Below are positions 49,932 through 59,072 of a stretch of DNA of 64,000 bases, piece by piece. The notes below the pieces were generated by a model. The model ran no database searches, was not told the origin of the DNA, and saw only the letters and a list, made by a program, of their open reading frames with translations. The DNA is from Limnospira fusiformis SAG 85.79 (GTDB taxonomy: Bacteria > Cyanobacteriota > Cyanobacteriia > Cyanobacteriales > Microcoleaceae), in assembly GCF_012516315.1 (NCBI RefSeq), contig NZ_CP051185.1, positions 1,601,403-1,665,402 of the forward strand. The letters run 5' to 3'. Positions within the stretch are counted from its first letter, which is position 1; each line of letters begins with the position of its first letter. The position numbers and the translations under genes were made by a program.

Positions 49932-50537
49932 ATGGCTTTAATACCACAATTAATTGTAGGTTTAGGTAATCCGGGGTCAAAATATGACCGTACCCGCCAC
50001 AATATTGGCTTTGAAGCCGTCGATTTTTTGGCTGACAAGTGGGGGGCTACCCTGTCGGAAAACCGTCGGTTTCAGGGGGTATTTGGTGAGGCTAAGATGC
50101 GATCGCATGACAAGCTGTATCTCCTGAAACCCTTAACCTACATGAATCGGTCAGGTCAAGCTATTCGGTCTGTGGTGGACTGGTACAAACTCCCCCCGGA
50201 ATCCGTGTTAGTGATTTATGATGACATGGATTTACCAGTAGGACGGCTGCGCCTGCGGCTGTCCGGTTCCGCTGGGGGACATAATGGCATGAAATCGGCG
50301 ATCGCTCATTTAGGGACTCAAAATTTCCCTCGCCTGCGCCTGGGAATTGATAAACCCCAAGCCGCAGTCCTTAACCACGACCGAGAAACCATCTCCCACG
50401 TCCTGGGTAAATTTCCCCCTAATGAGCGCCAGACTATGGATAAACTGTTACAACAGGTATTAGAAGCCATAGAATTAGCCCTAGAAGATGGAGTAGAAAA
50501 AGCTATGAGCCTTTACAATAGTCGCAGTGTTGACTAA
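49932..50537 (+). CDS. pth: Peptidyl-tRNA hydrolase
   Basis: A 201-aa Pth that recycles peptidyl-tRNA released from stalled ribosomes. The conserved opening LIVGLGNPGSKYDRTRHNIG carries the catalytic His in RHNIGF; KPLTYMNRSGQ, VIYDDMDLPVG, and GSAGGHNGMKS follow. The ATG at 49932 is preferred over an upstream TTG. 20 bp after tatA; a DUF3146 gene follows. Confidence 0.95.
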   Translation: MALIPQLIVGLGNPGSKYDRTRHNIGFEAVDFLADKWGATLSENRRFQGVFGEAKMRSHDKLYLLKPLTYMNRSGQAIRSVVDWYKLPPESVLVIYDDMDLPVGRLRLRLSGSAGGHNGMKSAIAHLGTQNFPRLRLGIDKPQAAVLNHDRETISHVLGKFPPNERQTMDKLLQQVLEAIELALEDGVEKAMSLYNSRSVD

Positions 50538-50580
50538 TGTCCAGAATCTGAATTTCCTGCATTATCCCAGGAGGTTGCCA

Positions 50581-50853
50581 GTGACTCATGCTAGAGGTCC
50601 TTTACCCGAAACCAATGCCCATATCCGCATTACCCGTCAGTCCTGGCAGTCTGGTATTCTCGAAGGAGATGTCAGCGCCGGGGACTATGTATGGCAATTT
50701 CAATGGCGATTTAGACAACGTAAAAGTTTAGTGATTCGACCCTCCCAGGGTCGCGCTTTAATCCAAGAACCCCTAGGGCGATTTCTGGAAAAGTGGGACT
50801 ATAAACTTGAACCAGGCGGCGATTATTCTTTTACCATTCGCGCTAAGTTTTGA
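50581..50853 (+). CDS. DUF3146-type cyanobacterial protein
   Basis: A 90-aa protein with the conserved stretch ITRQSWQSGILEGDV, YVWQFQWRFR, GRALIQEPLGRFLEKWDY and GGDYSFTIRAKF, which I recognise as the DUF3146 family found in cyanobacteria; role unknown. The GTG at 50581 is supported by AGGAGG 6 bp upstream. The longer frame from 50527 would overlap pth. Confidence 0.8.
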   Translation: MTHARGPLPETNAHIRITRQSWQSGILEGDVSAGDYVWQFQWRFRQRKSLVIRPSQGRALIQEPLGRFLEKWDYKLEPGGDYSFTIRAKF

Positions 50854-50881
50854 TAGTCAGTTATCCCGTGATTATCGTGAT

Positions 50882-52102
50882 TTACCGGTTCTGACCCACC
50901 AGAGAAGATGTCGGCAGTAAGGAGGTAAGATGGCGATTCATTTCCTCTAAATATCTGGCTAGTTGAGAATAATCACGGCTAGTTAGTAGGGGGTTATCCT
51001 GACTATTTAACAATGATTCTAAAGGCAAAACACGATAATTGAGTTTGCCATGAAGTGAGTATCGATGTACCCAAGTGGGTAAAGCTATCACCTCAGCAAT
51101 TTCTATAGTTTCATCAGGAAAATTCTTGTTAATTCTCACCTTAAAAATAACTCCCACATCCCGATAATTCCCCCGCTGATTAGAAATGAAATTCCCCATT
51201 GAGTAAATAGCCACAGCTTGGCGGATAGTACCATCTTCCTCGGTGATATCAAAAATTTGATAGGGTTGAACCACATGGGGATGACTACCTAAAATAATAT
51301 CCGCACCCGCATTAACCAAACTGGCGACCAGTCGTTTTTGTTCAGCATTCGGCTGGCGTTGATATTCCGTGCCAAAATGCAAAGCCACAGTAACTATATC
51401 AACTCCTAATTCTCGCGCTTTCTGAATATCTTGGATGATTTTCGCTTCATCAATTAAGTTAACTAAATAATCCTTTCCCCTAGGGATAGGAATGCCATTA
51501 GTGCCGTAGGTATAGGCAAAAAACGCCATTGATATATCATTCTTTTCAATCACAGTAATGGTGTCTGCTTCCTCCTGGGAGGCGGCTGTACCGACGGGAA
51601 CCAAACCTCTACTTCTGACATTTTCCAGAGTTGTTAATAAACCAGCTTCGCGACGGTCTAGGGAGTGATTGTTAGCTGTGGTTAAAATATTAAATCCGGC
51701 ATTTTTCAGGGCATCTGCGAGGGTATCCGGTGCATTAAATAAGGGATAACCTGTATATCCGGTTGCTGAACCTGCTAGGGTAGTTTCTAAGTTCCCAATT
51801 ACCCAATCTCCGGTTTGGAGAATGTCGCTAACTTCTGTAAAAAAAGGGTCATAATTATAAGTGTTTGTGCTGGGATTATAACCGGACCTAATTTGTGGTC
51901 CGTGCATCATAATATCGCCAACGGCAATTAATAAAGCTGACTGGGTATAGGGTTTGGGGGGTTTGGTTAAAGCGGTGAGTTTCTCTGGGTCTATGGGTTC
52001 AACCCTAGCACTGGGTACAATATCGCAGCCGATAACCAAGAGAAACAAACTACCAGAAATCAGGGTGAGCAATTTTTGAGGCAAAACTTTACATATATTC
52101 AT
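50882..52102 (-). CDS. CapA-family lipoprotein (metallophosphatase-like)
   Basis: A 406-aa protein. A hydrophobic N-terminus with the lipobox LVIGC (~residue 25) marks a lipoprotein. The CapA/PGA-synthesis domain shows GDIMMHG, NLETTL, ANNHSLDR, GSHPHVVQP and YSMGNFISNQ, the metal ligands of this calcineurin-like fold. Some members act in poly-gamma-glutamate export, others in unknown steps. The start at 52102 gives a normal signal; an upstream start at 52135 also exists. Divergent from the DUF1311 gene. Confidence 0.87.
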   Translation of the reverse strand: MNICKVLPQKLLTLISGSLFLLVIGCDIVPSARVEPIDPEKLTALTKPPKPYTQSALLIAVGDIMMHGPQIRSGYNPSTNTYNYDPFFTEVSDILQTGDWVIGNLETTLAGSATGYTGYPLFNAPDTLADALKNAGFNILTTANNHSLDRREAGLLTTLENVRSRGLVPVGTAASQEEADTITVIEKNDISMAFFAYTYGTNGIPIPRGKDYLVNLIDEAKIIQDIQKARELGVDIVTVALHFGTEYQRQPNAEQKRLVASLVNAGADIILGSHPHVVQPYQIFDITEEDGTIRQAVAIYSMGNFISNQRGNYRDVGVIFKVRINKNFPDETIEIAEVIALPTWVHRYSLHGKLNYRVLPLESLLNSQDNPLLTSRDYSQLARYLEEMNRHLTSLLPTSSLVGQNR

Positions 52103-52230
52103 ATCGTGGAGATCGATGGAGCAAGTAGAAAGCACGTTGACAGCTAAGATAGCATATCAGGTATGATCGGGTGAGGGGCATTGATTATAGATAATTCCTA
52201 CCACCGATGTGGCAGTTTCAGAAGTTGTTA

Positions 52231-52328
52231 TGACTACAGAGAGAATTTCAGCGCCAAGAAGCGGGAAAGGTCAGGAAAAACGCCACCAGTTAAGAAGGTG
52301 GCACTTTTGAAGCTGAGATCTGTAGTCA
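52231..52328 (+). promoter_or_regulatory. Candidate structured RNA in the leader of the DUF1311 gene
   Basis: TGACTACAGA (52231-52240) pairs perfectly with TCTGTAGTCA (52319-52328). After a 5-nt bulge a second helix, TTTCAGC with GCTGAGA (52246-52252 with 52312-52318, one G-U), continues the same axis. Inside lies a GCCACC/GGTGGC hairpin (52282-52302). The result is a ~98-nt closed fold, 55 bp before the start at 52383. I match it to no known riboswitch class. It could serve either strand. Confidence 0.55.
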
Positions 52329-52382
52329 GAAAGGATAGTTTACATACATACAAGTTCACCAATTCACTAGCACCTACCCACT

Positions 52383-53042
52383 ATGCTTGACAAAATTGCT
52401 ACGGCTATCTTTGCTGCTTTCCTGGCTTTCCCTGGCGCTACTAACTCAGAAGTGGCGGAAACTCATGTAGCCCAAGGGATACAGTGTAACCCTAATGGTT
52501 CAATGATGGAAATGAAAAAATGTGCTGATGATGATTATCGAGTAGCCGATCGCAAACTGAATGAAGTTTACCAACAACTGACCCCGAAAGTGCAAGGGGA
52601 GGAAAGACAGCGCCTGATTGCAGCACAACGCGCTTGGATTCAATTCCGCGACACGAATTGTAGATTTGAATCGGCGGAAGCGTTGGGGGGGACTTTAGAG
52701 GGTCTGCTGTTCACCAACTGTCTCACTAAGATGACCACCAATCGCACGGCTGAATTACAGGCATATATAGCACGACAGGCCAGCAATGAGCAACCGCAAA
52801 TGGGACAAGTTACTAATATCGTTCAGGGGGACATTATGTGCTATGTGACCCTTAAAGATCAGATGAACCGGGAACACCAGTTAGGCGCAACTTTCGATAT
52901 TTGTGCTAAGGCTAATCAATTCATCAATCGTCGGGTTTCCCTAAAATATTCACTGCAAAATGTTAATGATTGCGAAAGCATTGAACCCTGTGGAAAAACC
53001 CGCCAGGAATTGCTGATTAGCAGTATGGATGTTGTCAGGTAG
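52383..53042 (+). CDS. DUF1311 / LprI-like secreted protein
   Basis: A 219-aa secreted protein. The signal peptide (MLDKIATAIFAAFLAFPGAT) is followed by a Cys-containing DUF1311 domain: CADDDYRVADRKLNEVYQQL and LIAAQRAWIQFRDTNC, with paired Cys for disulfides. Such proteins include lysozyme inhibitors of the LprI type. The C-terminal ~80 residues form an extra domain of unknown type. The leader holds the structured-RNA candidate at 52231-52328. Confidence 0.8.
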   Translation: MLDKIATAIFAAFLAFPGATNSEVAETHVAQGIQCNPNGSMMEMKKCADDDYRVADRKLNEVYQQLTPKVQGEERQRLIAAQRAWIQFRDTNCRFESAEALGGTLEGLLFTNCLTKMTTNRTAELQAYIARQASNEQPQMGQVTNIVQGDIMCYVTLKDQMNREHQLGATFDICAKANQFINRRVSLKYSLQNVNDCESIEPCGKTRQELLISSMDVVR

Positions 53043-53161
53043 GTAGTTGAGAGCCTAACTTTTGTGTGACGCTAAGGGGTACAATGGTTAGGCTTGGCAT
53101 CTTCACATCAGGGGGTTTTCCTGTTCTTGATGTGGGGAGGAACTCGGAAAGAGGTTTGACT

Positions 53162-53803
53162 TTGGGTGTAGAACTGCGAAGTTATGTTTATCTGGACAAT
53201 TTACAGCCCCAACACGCTGCCTATATTGGGACGGTATCGTTGGGGTTTTTGCCGTTACCTGGGGATGCGTCCCTGTGGATTGAAATTTCACCGGGAATTG
53301 AGATTAACCGCATTACTGATGTGGCTTTAAAGTCTACGGCTGTCCGTCCTGGTGTTCAGTTTGTGGAAAGGTTGTATGGTTTGTTGGAAATTCACTCTAG
53401 CCGCCAGGGAGATACGTTAACGGCGGGTAGGGCGATTTTGGATGCTTTGGGGGTACAAGAAAGCGATCGCCTCAAGCCGCGTGTGGTCTCTAGTCAAATT
53501 ATTCGCAATATTGACCCTCACCAGGCACAATTGATTAATCGGACTCGCCGGGGACAGTTGTTGCTGGCTAAACAAACTTTATATGTTTTAGAGGTGCAAC
53601 CAGCGGCTTATGCTGCTTTGGCTGCGAATGAGGCGGAAAAGGCGGCTTTGATTAATATTCTACAGGTGCAAGCGGTGGGGAGTTTTGGACGTTTGTATCT
53701 GGGTGGAAATGAACAGGATATTTTGGCGGGGTCGGCGGCGGCTTTAAATGCGATCGCTAATGTTTATGGTCGCGATACCTTATTTGCGGAAAGTAAGGAG
53801 TGA
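53162..53803 (+). CDS. ccmP: Carboxysome shell protein CcmP (tandem BMC)
   Basis: A 213-aa beta-carboxysome shell protein made of two BMC domains (~residues 1-100 and 105-205). The opening [20 protein letters not shown] and the stretch [20 protein letters not shown] match the recalled CcmP family, a trimer with a large gated pore for metabolites. The TTG at 53162 gives exactly the usual length and has GAGG upstream; a frame from 53066 adds residues without similarity. Other ccm genes are not in the window, as is usual for this satellite gene. Confidence 0.85.
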   Translation: MGVELRSYVYLDNLQPQHAAYIGTVSLGFLPLPGDASLWIEISPGIEINRITDVALKSTAVRPGVQFVERLYGLLEIHSSRQGDTLTAGRAILDALGVQESDRLKPRVVSSQIIRNIDPHQAQLINRTRRGQLLLAKQTLYVLEVQPAAYAALAANEAEKAALINILQVQAVGSFGRLYLGGNEQDILAGSAAALNAIANVYGRDTLFAESKE

Positions 53804-53820
53804 GGAATAGGGGGGTTATT

Positions 53821-54615
53821 ATGGCTAATATTGAACAATTGGCAATCTTGAGGCGGGGTGTGGTGAAATGGGAGTTTTGGCGACGGCAAAATGCGGCGAT
53901 CGCACCGGATTTACAAGAGGCTAATTTCTCTGGTTTTCACCTGGAAGGGGTGAATTTAGAGGGGGCTAATCTTCATGGCGCTAATTTAAGGGGTGCTAAA
54001 TTGAGGTTGGCTAATTTAATGGGGGCTGATTTAGCAGGTGCCAACCTGGAAGGTGGTGATTTGCAAGGGGCTAATTTAATGGGGGCGGTTTTACTGGGGG
54101 CTAATTTATCTGATGGGAATTTGACTGATGCGGATTTGGGAAATGCTAATTTAATTGGGGTGGAATTTCGAGAGGCGATCGCCCGTCGGATTAATTTGAA
54201 TGGCGCAAACCTAAGACGGGGGAATTTTACCCAGGCGAATTTAGCGGCGGTTAATTTGAATCAGGCTAATTTGAGTCACGCTAATTTCCATGAGGCGGTT
54301 TTGATAAATGCGATCGGCTATCAAGCCTATTTTTATGGTACTAACTTAGTTAATAGCCATTTAAATGGGTCTTATTTCTGGGGGGTTAAGTTCACTAATT
54401 CCCAATTAATGGGGGCTGATTTTCGATTCGCTAATCTCAGAAAATCTGTTTGGGAAAACATCGACGCAAGAGGTGCGAATTTGCGAGGCGCTAACCTGAA
54501 CGGCGCTATTTTACACTCAGTTGATTTACGCGGTGCGAATTTGCGAGGCGCTAACCTGAACGGCGCTATTTTAAAACGGGTTAATTTGGATGATGCTATT
54601 CTACCTTATAATTAA
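53821..54615 (+). CDS. Pentapeptide-repeat protein
   Basis: A 264-aa cytoplasmic protein. A helical N-terminus (MANIEQLAILRRGVVKWEFW) precedes ~40 pentapeptide repeats (ANLEGANLHGANLRGAKLRL and onward), with a near-exact internal duplication at the end (ARGANLRGANLNGAIL and LRGANLRGANLNGAIL). The fold is a quadrilateral beta-helix. It starts 17 bp after ccmP, perhaps the same transcript. Target unknown. Confidence 0.87.
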   Translation: MANIEQLAILRRGVVKWEFWRRQNAAIAPDLQEANFSGFHLEGVNLEGANLHGANLRGAKLRLANLMGADLAGANLEGGDLQGANLMGAVLLGANLSDGNLTDADLGNANLIGVEFREAIARRINLNGANLRRGNFTQANLAAVNLNQANLSHANFHEAVLINAIGYQAYFYGTNLVNSHLNGSYFWGVKFTNSQLMGADFRFANLRKSVWENIDARGANLRGANLNGAILHSVDLRGANLRGANLNGAILKRVNLDDAILPYN

Positions 54616-54627
54616 TCATACATCATA

Positions 54628-54645
54628 AGAAACCGGGTTTCTCAA
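54628..54645. repeat. Single copy of the array D half-palindrome
   Basis: AAGAAACCGGGTTTCTCA before recQ is the same core as in the array downstream of recQ. It may be the unamplified or decayed ancestor form. Confidence 0.6.
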
Positions 54646-54771
54646 TAGGGGGCTGGAATTAAGCGCCAGCCTATGATCAACTGGAACTGATCATAAAATG
54701 AGATAAACTAAGGGATTATCCGTAACCCACCGCATAAGTCCACCTTAGCAGTCAATGGAATCAGTGAAGTT

Positions 54772-56991
54772 ATGTCAAGTTTTCCGCCACCTCTAGCGCA
54801 ACCTCAATCCCTCCAACAATGCCTTAAACAGTATTTTGGCTATGACAGCTTTAGACCAGGACAACAGGAGATTATAGAACAAGTGCTGCAAAAGCGGGAT
54901 GTACTCGCGATTATGCCTACAGGGGGTGGAAAATCCCTGTGCTTTCAACTTCCCGCTCTCTTGAAACCCGGTCTGACATTGGTGGTTTCGCCTTTAATCG
55001 CTTTAATGCAAGACCAGGTAGAAGCGCTAAAAGATAATGGTATTGGGGCGACATTTCTGAATAGTACGGTAGATATTCACGAAGCGCGTCAGCGAGAGTC
55101 AGCTATTCTACAAGGTCAAATTAAGCTGCTTTATGTAGCACCGGAAAGGTTACTATCTCCTCAGTTTTTAGATTTTTTAGACCGCCTTGAGGCGGCATTT
55201 GGCATATCAACTCTGGTAATTGATGAAGCTCATTGTGTCTCAGATTGGGGTCACGATTTTCGACCAGAATATCGACAAATTCAACAGGTGCGATCGCGTT
55301 ATCCCCACGTCCCAGCGATCGCTCTCACGGCTACGGCTACGGAACGGGTCAGATTTGATATAATTAAACAAATTGTCCTCAAACAACCTTATGTTCACGT
55401 CGCCAGTTTCTACCGTTCTAATCTCTACTATCAGGTAATCCCTAAACAACCGAAAAAACGGTTCCCTCAACTATTAAAAGTAATTGAATCGATGTCAGGT
55501 TCAGGAATTATTTACTGTTCCAGTCGGAAAAGGGTGGAAGAAGTCGCATTAAAATTACAACATAATAATATCCCAGCCCTCCCCTATCATGCGGGAATGG
55601 CGGATAGCGATCGCCTAGAAAGTCATACCCGTTTTATCCGAGATGATGTCCGAATTATCGTGGCTACTATCGCCTTCGGTATGGGTATAGATAAGCCAGA
55701 TGTCCGGTTCGTTATACACTACGATTTACCGAAAAGTTTGGAAAACTATTACCAAGAGTCAGGACGTGCTGGACGGGATGGACAACCGGCTCAATGTCTG
55801 CTATTGTTTAGTTATGGGGATATGAAAACCATTGAATATTTGATTGAGCAAAAGCCTGATGTTGATGAACAAAGAATTGCGCGCCAACAGTTGCGACAGG
55901 TAATTGATTATGCTGAGTCTACCGAGTGTCGGCACCGCATTCAACTGCGCTATTTTGGAGAGGAATTTCCCGGTAATTGTGGCACCTGTGATAATTGTTG
56001 CCATCAACGACCTATGGAAGATTGGACAGTGGAAGCAATGAAGTTTCTATCCTGTGTGGCGCGGTGTCGGGAAAGGTTTGGGATGAGTTATATTATTGAT
56101 GTGTTGCGGGGTGCTAAAAATCAAAGGGTTTTGAGTAGGGGACATGATAAACTTTCCACCTATAATATAGGACGAGACCGGACTGTTGATGAGTGGAAAA
56201 TGTTGGCGCGATCGCTTTTGCATCAAGGACTGTTAGACCAGACTAATGATGGCTATTCTATTTTGAAGTTAAATAACCTCAGTTGGGAGGTGATGAAAAG
56301 ACAGCGGGAAGTCAAAATTGCGGTGGTACGCGATCGCCAACTTCCACAACAAACTTGGTCTATGGCGGCGGATGTTAAAATGTTATTAGAGCATCTCCGT
56401 CAAGTTCGTAAACAACTGGCTGACCAAAATGATATTGCTCCCTATAAGATTTTTTCCGATTCGACTTTGGGGTTAATGGCGCGAGAACGTCCCCAAACTA
56501 AACAGGATCTGTTGAGACTTTCTGGGGTGACTGCTTATAAGGTTCAACATTATGGTCAGCAGTTCTTAAATGCTATCCATCAATATTGTCTGGAACAAGG
56601 TATTCCCCTCAAGCCTACTAAACCGCCATTACCTGCTGTTTCATCATCATCTATCTCTAAGTGGTATCATGTCTCCCCTACTGTTCTGCAAACCTGGGAG
56701 TTATTTAAGCAGGGTTTAAATGTGGAAGAGATCGCTTATCAGAGAGGCTTAAAATCTACTACGATTTATGGTCATTTGGCGGATTTAATTGCTAACAATT
56801 ATGGCGATATCGATATTAATACATTGGTATCTCCTGAACGACAACAGGTGATTTTAGAAGCGATCGCTATTTTGGGAGATGAACACCTAACAACAATTTA
56901 TGAACATCTAGGAAAAGCCTACAGTTATGGGGAAATTCAATTAGTTAGGGCTTTATGGCGATCGCAAAATTCCCCCGATATTGAGTTTTGA
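54772..56991 (+). CDS. recQ: ATP-dependent DNA helicase RecQ
   Basis: A 739-aa 3'-5' DNA helicase. Walker A in MPTGGGKSLCFQ, the DEAH box in VIDEAHCVSDWGHDFRP, motif IV-VI with RAGRDGQPAQC, the RQC zinc site (CRHRIQ...CGTCDNCC), an HRDC domain (~540-620) and a C-terminal helix-turn-helix (GLNVEEIAYQRGLKSTTIYG) are all present. It acts in recombination and fork restart. The long tandem palindromes directly downstream lie within reach of its typical substrates, an observation without proof of a link. Confidence 0.95.
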   Translation: MSSFPPPLAQPQSLQQCLKQYFGYDSFRPGQQEIIEQVLQKRDVLAIMPTGGGKSLCFQLPALLKPGLTLVVSPLIALMQDQVEALKDNGIGATFLNSTVDIHEARQRESAILQGQIKLLYVAPERLLSPQFLDFLDRLEAAFGISTLVIDEAHCVSDWGHDFRPEYRQIQQVRSRYPHVPAIALTATATERVRFDIIKQIVLKQPYVHVASFYRSNLYYQVIPKQPKKRFPQLLKVIESMSGSGIIYCSSRKRVEEVALKLQHNNIPALPYHAGMADSDRLESHTRFIRDDVRIIVATIAFGMGIDKPDVRFVIHYDLPKSLENYYQESGRAGRDGQPAQCLLLFSYGDMKTIEYLIEQKPDVDEQRIARQQLRQVIDYAESTECRHRIQLRYFGEEFPGNCGTCDNCCHQRPMEDWTVEAMKFLSCVARCRERFGMSYIIDVLRGAKNQRVLSRGHDKLSTYNIGRDRTVDEWKMLARSLLHQGLLDQTNDGYSILKLNNLSWEVMKRQREVKIAVVRDRQLPQQTWSMAADVKMLLEHLRQVRKQLADQNDIAPYKIFSDSTLGLMARERPQTKQDLLRLSGVTAYKVQHYGQQFLNAIHQYCLEQGIPLKPTKPPLPAVSSSSISKWYHVSPTVLQTWELFKQGLNVEEIAYQRGLKSTTIYGHLADLIANNYGDIDINTLVSPERQQVILEAIAILGDEHLTTIYEHLGKAYSYGEIQLVRALWRSQNSPDIEF

Positions 56992-57008
56992 TTGGGTAAT
57001 TGATAATT

Positions 57009-58470
57009 CTTATCGGCTGAGAAACCTTATCGGCTAAGAAACCCGGTTTCTCAAAGAAACCGGGTTTCTGGAAATCTGGGAGAGAAACCCATCTATAATA
57101 ATTATCGGCTGAGAAACCTTATCGGCTAAGAAACCCGGTTTCTCAAAGAAACCGGGTTTCTGGAAATCTGGGAGAGAAACCCATCTATAATAATTATCGG
57201 CTGAGAAACCTTATCGGCTAAGAAACCCGGTTTCTCAAAGAAACCGGGTTTCTGGAAATCTGGGGGAGAAACCCATCTATAATAATTATCGGCTGAGAAA
57301 CCTTATCGGCTAAGAAACCCGGTTTCTCAAAGAAACCGGGTTTCTGGAAATCTGGGGGAGAAACCCATCTATAATAATTATCGGCTGAGAAACCTTATCG
57401 GCTAAGAAACCCGGTTTCTCAAAGAAACCGGGTTTCTGGAAATCTGGGGGAGAAACCCATCTATAATTAATTATCGGCTGAGAAACCTTATCGGCTAAGA
57501 AAACCGTTCAAAGAAACCGGTTTAAACTGGGGGAAACCCGACGGCTACAGATTATCGGCTGAGAAACCTTATCGGCTAAGAAACCCGGTTTCTCAAAGAA
57601 ACCGGGTTTCTGGAAATCTGGGGGAGAAACCCATCTATAATTATTATCGGCTGAGAAACCTTATCGGCTAAGAAACCCGGTTTCTCAAAGAAACCGGGTT
57701 TCTGGAAATCTGGGGGAGAAACCCGGCTATAATTATTATCGGCTGAGAAACCTTATCGGCTAAGAAACCCGGTTTCTCAAAGAAACCGGGTTTCTGGAAA
57801 TCTGGGGGAGAAACCCGGCTATAATTATTATCGGCTGAGAAACCTTATCGGCTAAGAAACCCGGTTTCTCAAAGAAACCGGGTTTCTGGAAATCTGGGGG
57901 AGAAACCCGGCTATAATTATTATCGGCTGAGAAACCTTATCGGCTAAGAAACCCGGTTTCTCAAAGAAGCCGGGTTTCTGGAAATCTGGGAGAGAAACCC
58001 ATCTATAATAATTATCGGCTGAGAAACCTTATCGGCTAAGAAACCCGGTTTCTCAAAGAAACCGGGTTTCTGGAAATCTGGGAGAGAAACCCATCTATAA
58101 TAATTATCGGCTGAGAAACCTTATCGGCTAAGAAACCCGGTTTCTCAAAGAAACCGGGTTTCTGGAAATCTGGGAGAGAAACCCATCTATAATAATTATC
58201 GGCTGAGAAACCTTATCGGCTAAGAAACCCGGTTTCTCAAAGAAACCGGGTTTCTGGAAATCTGGGGGAGAAACCCGGCTATAATTATTATCGGCTGAGA
58301 AACCTTATCGGCTAAGAAACCCGGTTTCTCAAAGAAACCGGGTTTCTGGAAATCTGGGGGAGAAACCCGGCTATAATTATTATCGGCTGAGAAACCTTAT
58401 CGGCTAAGAAACCCGGTTTCTCAAAGAAACCGGGTTTCTGGAAATCTGGGAGAGAAACCTATCTATAATA
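57009..58470. repeat. Tandem array D, ~92-bp palindromic units
   Basis: About 16 units with a 92-bp period, landmark TATCGGCTGAG at 57011, 57103, 57195, 57287 and so on. Each has the perfect 14-bp inverted repeat GAAACCCGGTTTCT and AGAAACCGGGTTTC with a 3-nt loop CAA. One unit (~57475-57550) has decayed, losing both palindrome arms. Neighbouring units differ in linked positions (GGGAGAG or GGGGGAG; CCATCTATAAT or CCGGCTATAAT), which shows blocks amplified together. It ends at aroK. Confidence 0.93.
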
Positions 58471-58471
58471 A

Positions 58472-59056
58472 TTAATTAAGGTGTGATTCAGTCTGCTTGA
58501 GGATATTAGGGATTTTAGTAATAATTTGTTCGGCAATTTCTGAGGGTTTTTCATCCTCATTGATAGCAATAGAAATATCGGCTTGTTGATAAAGATGTCG
58601 CCTAGTTTCCAGGATATTATCGAGGCGAGTGAGGGGGTCTGGGTGTTGTAGTAGAGGTCGGGTTGTGTCTCCTTTCAGACGTTCATATAAGCAATGAGTT
58701 GGAACATCTAACCAGACAATGATACCATGTCTTAAATAACTCCAATTCATCCGTTTAATCACAACCCCTCCCCCAGTAGCTACCACTAAATGTTGATAAG
58801 CACAAAGACTAGATAGGACTTGAGATTCTAAGTTCCTAAATTCTTCCTCCCCCTGGGTGGCAAAAATTTCGGGAATGGCTTGTCCCGCCACTTGACTAAT
58901 CAAAACATCGGTATCAAAAAACTTATAGCTTAATCGATTAGCCAATATCTGACCTACCGTAGATTTTCCCGCCCCCATCATACCAATTAAATAGATGTTA
59001 ATTCCTTGTATTTGTTCTAAAACCATGAGATTGTCTAAAAGTCCGAAAGTGATCAT
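58472..59056 (-). CDS. aroK: Shikimate kinase
   Basis: A 194-aa AroK that phosphorylates shikimate with ATP. Walker A GMMGAGKST is near residue 25, FFDTDVLI and the GGG motif in VATGGGVV bind substrate, and RPLL forms the lid. The ATG at 59056 is the longest start; M11 at 59026 is plausible and matches the usual length better. It lies 1 bp after the array-D end, so its 3' region borders repeats. Confidence 0.93.
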   Translation of the reverse strand: MITFGLLDNLMVLEQIQGINIYLIGMMGAGKSTVGQILANRLSYKFFDTDVLISQVAGQAIPEIFATQGEEEFRNLESQVLSSLCAYQHLVVATGGGVVIKRMNWSYLRHGIIVWLDVPTHCLYERLKGDTTRPLLQHPDPLTRLDNILETRRHLYQQADISIAINEDEKPSEIAEQIITKIPNILKQTESHLN

Positions 59057-59072
59057 AACTAGCTAGATAATT

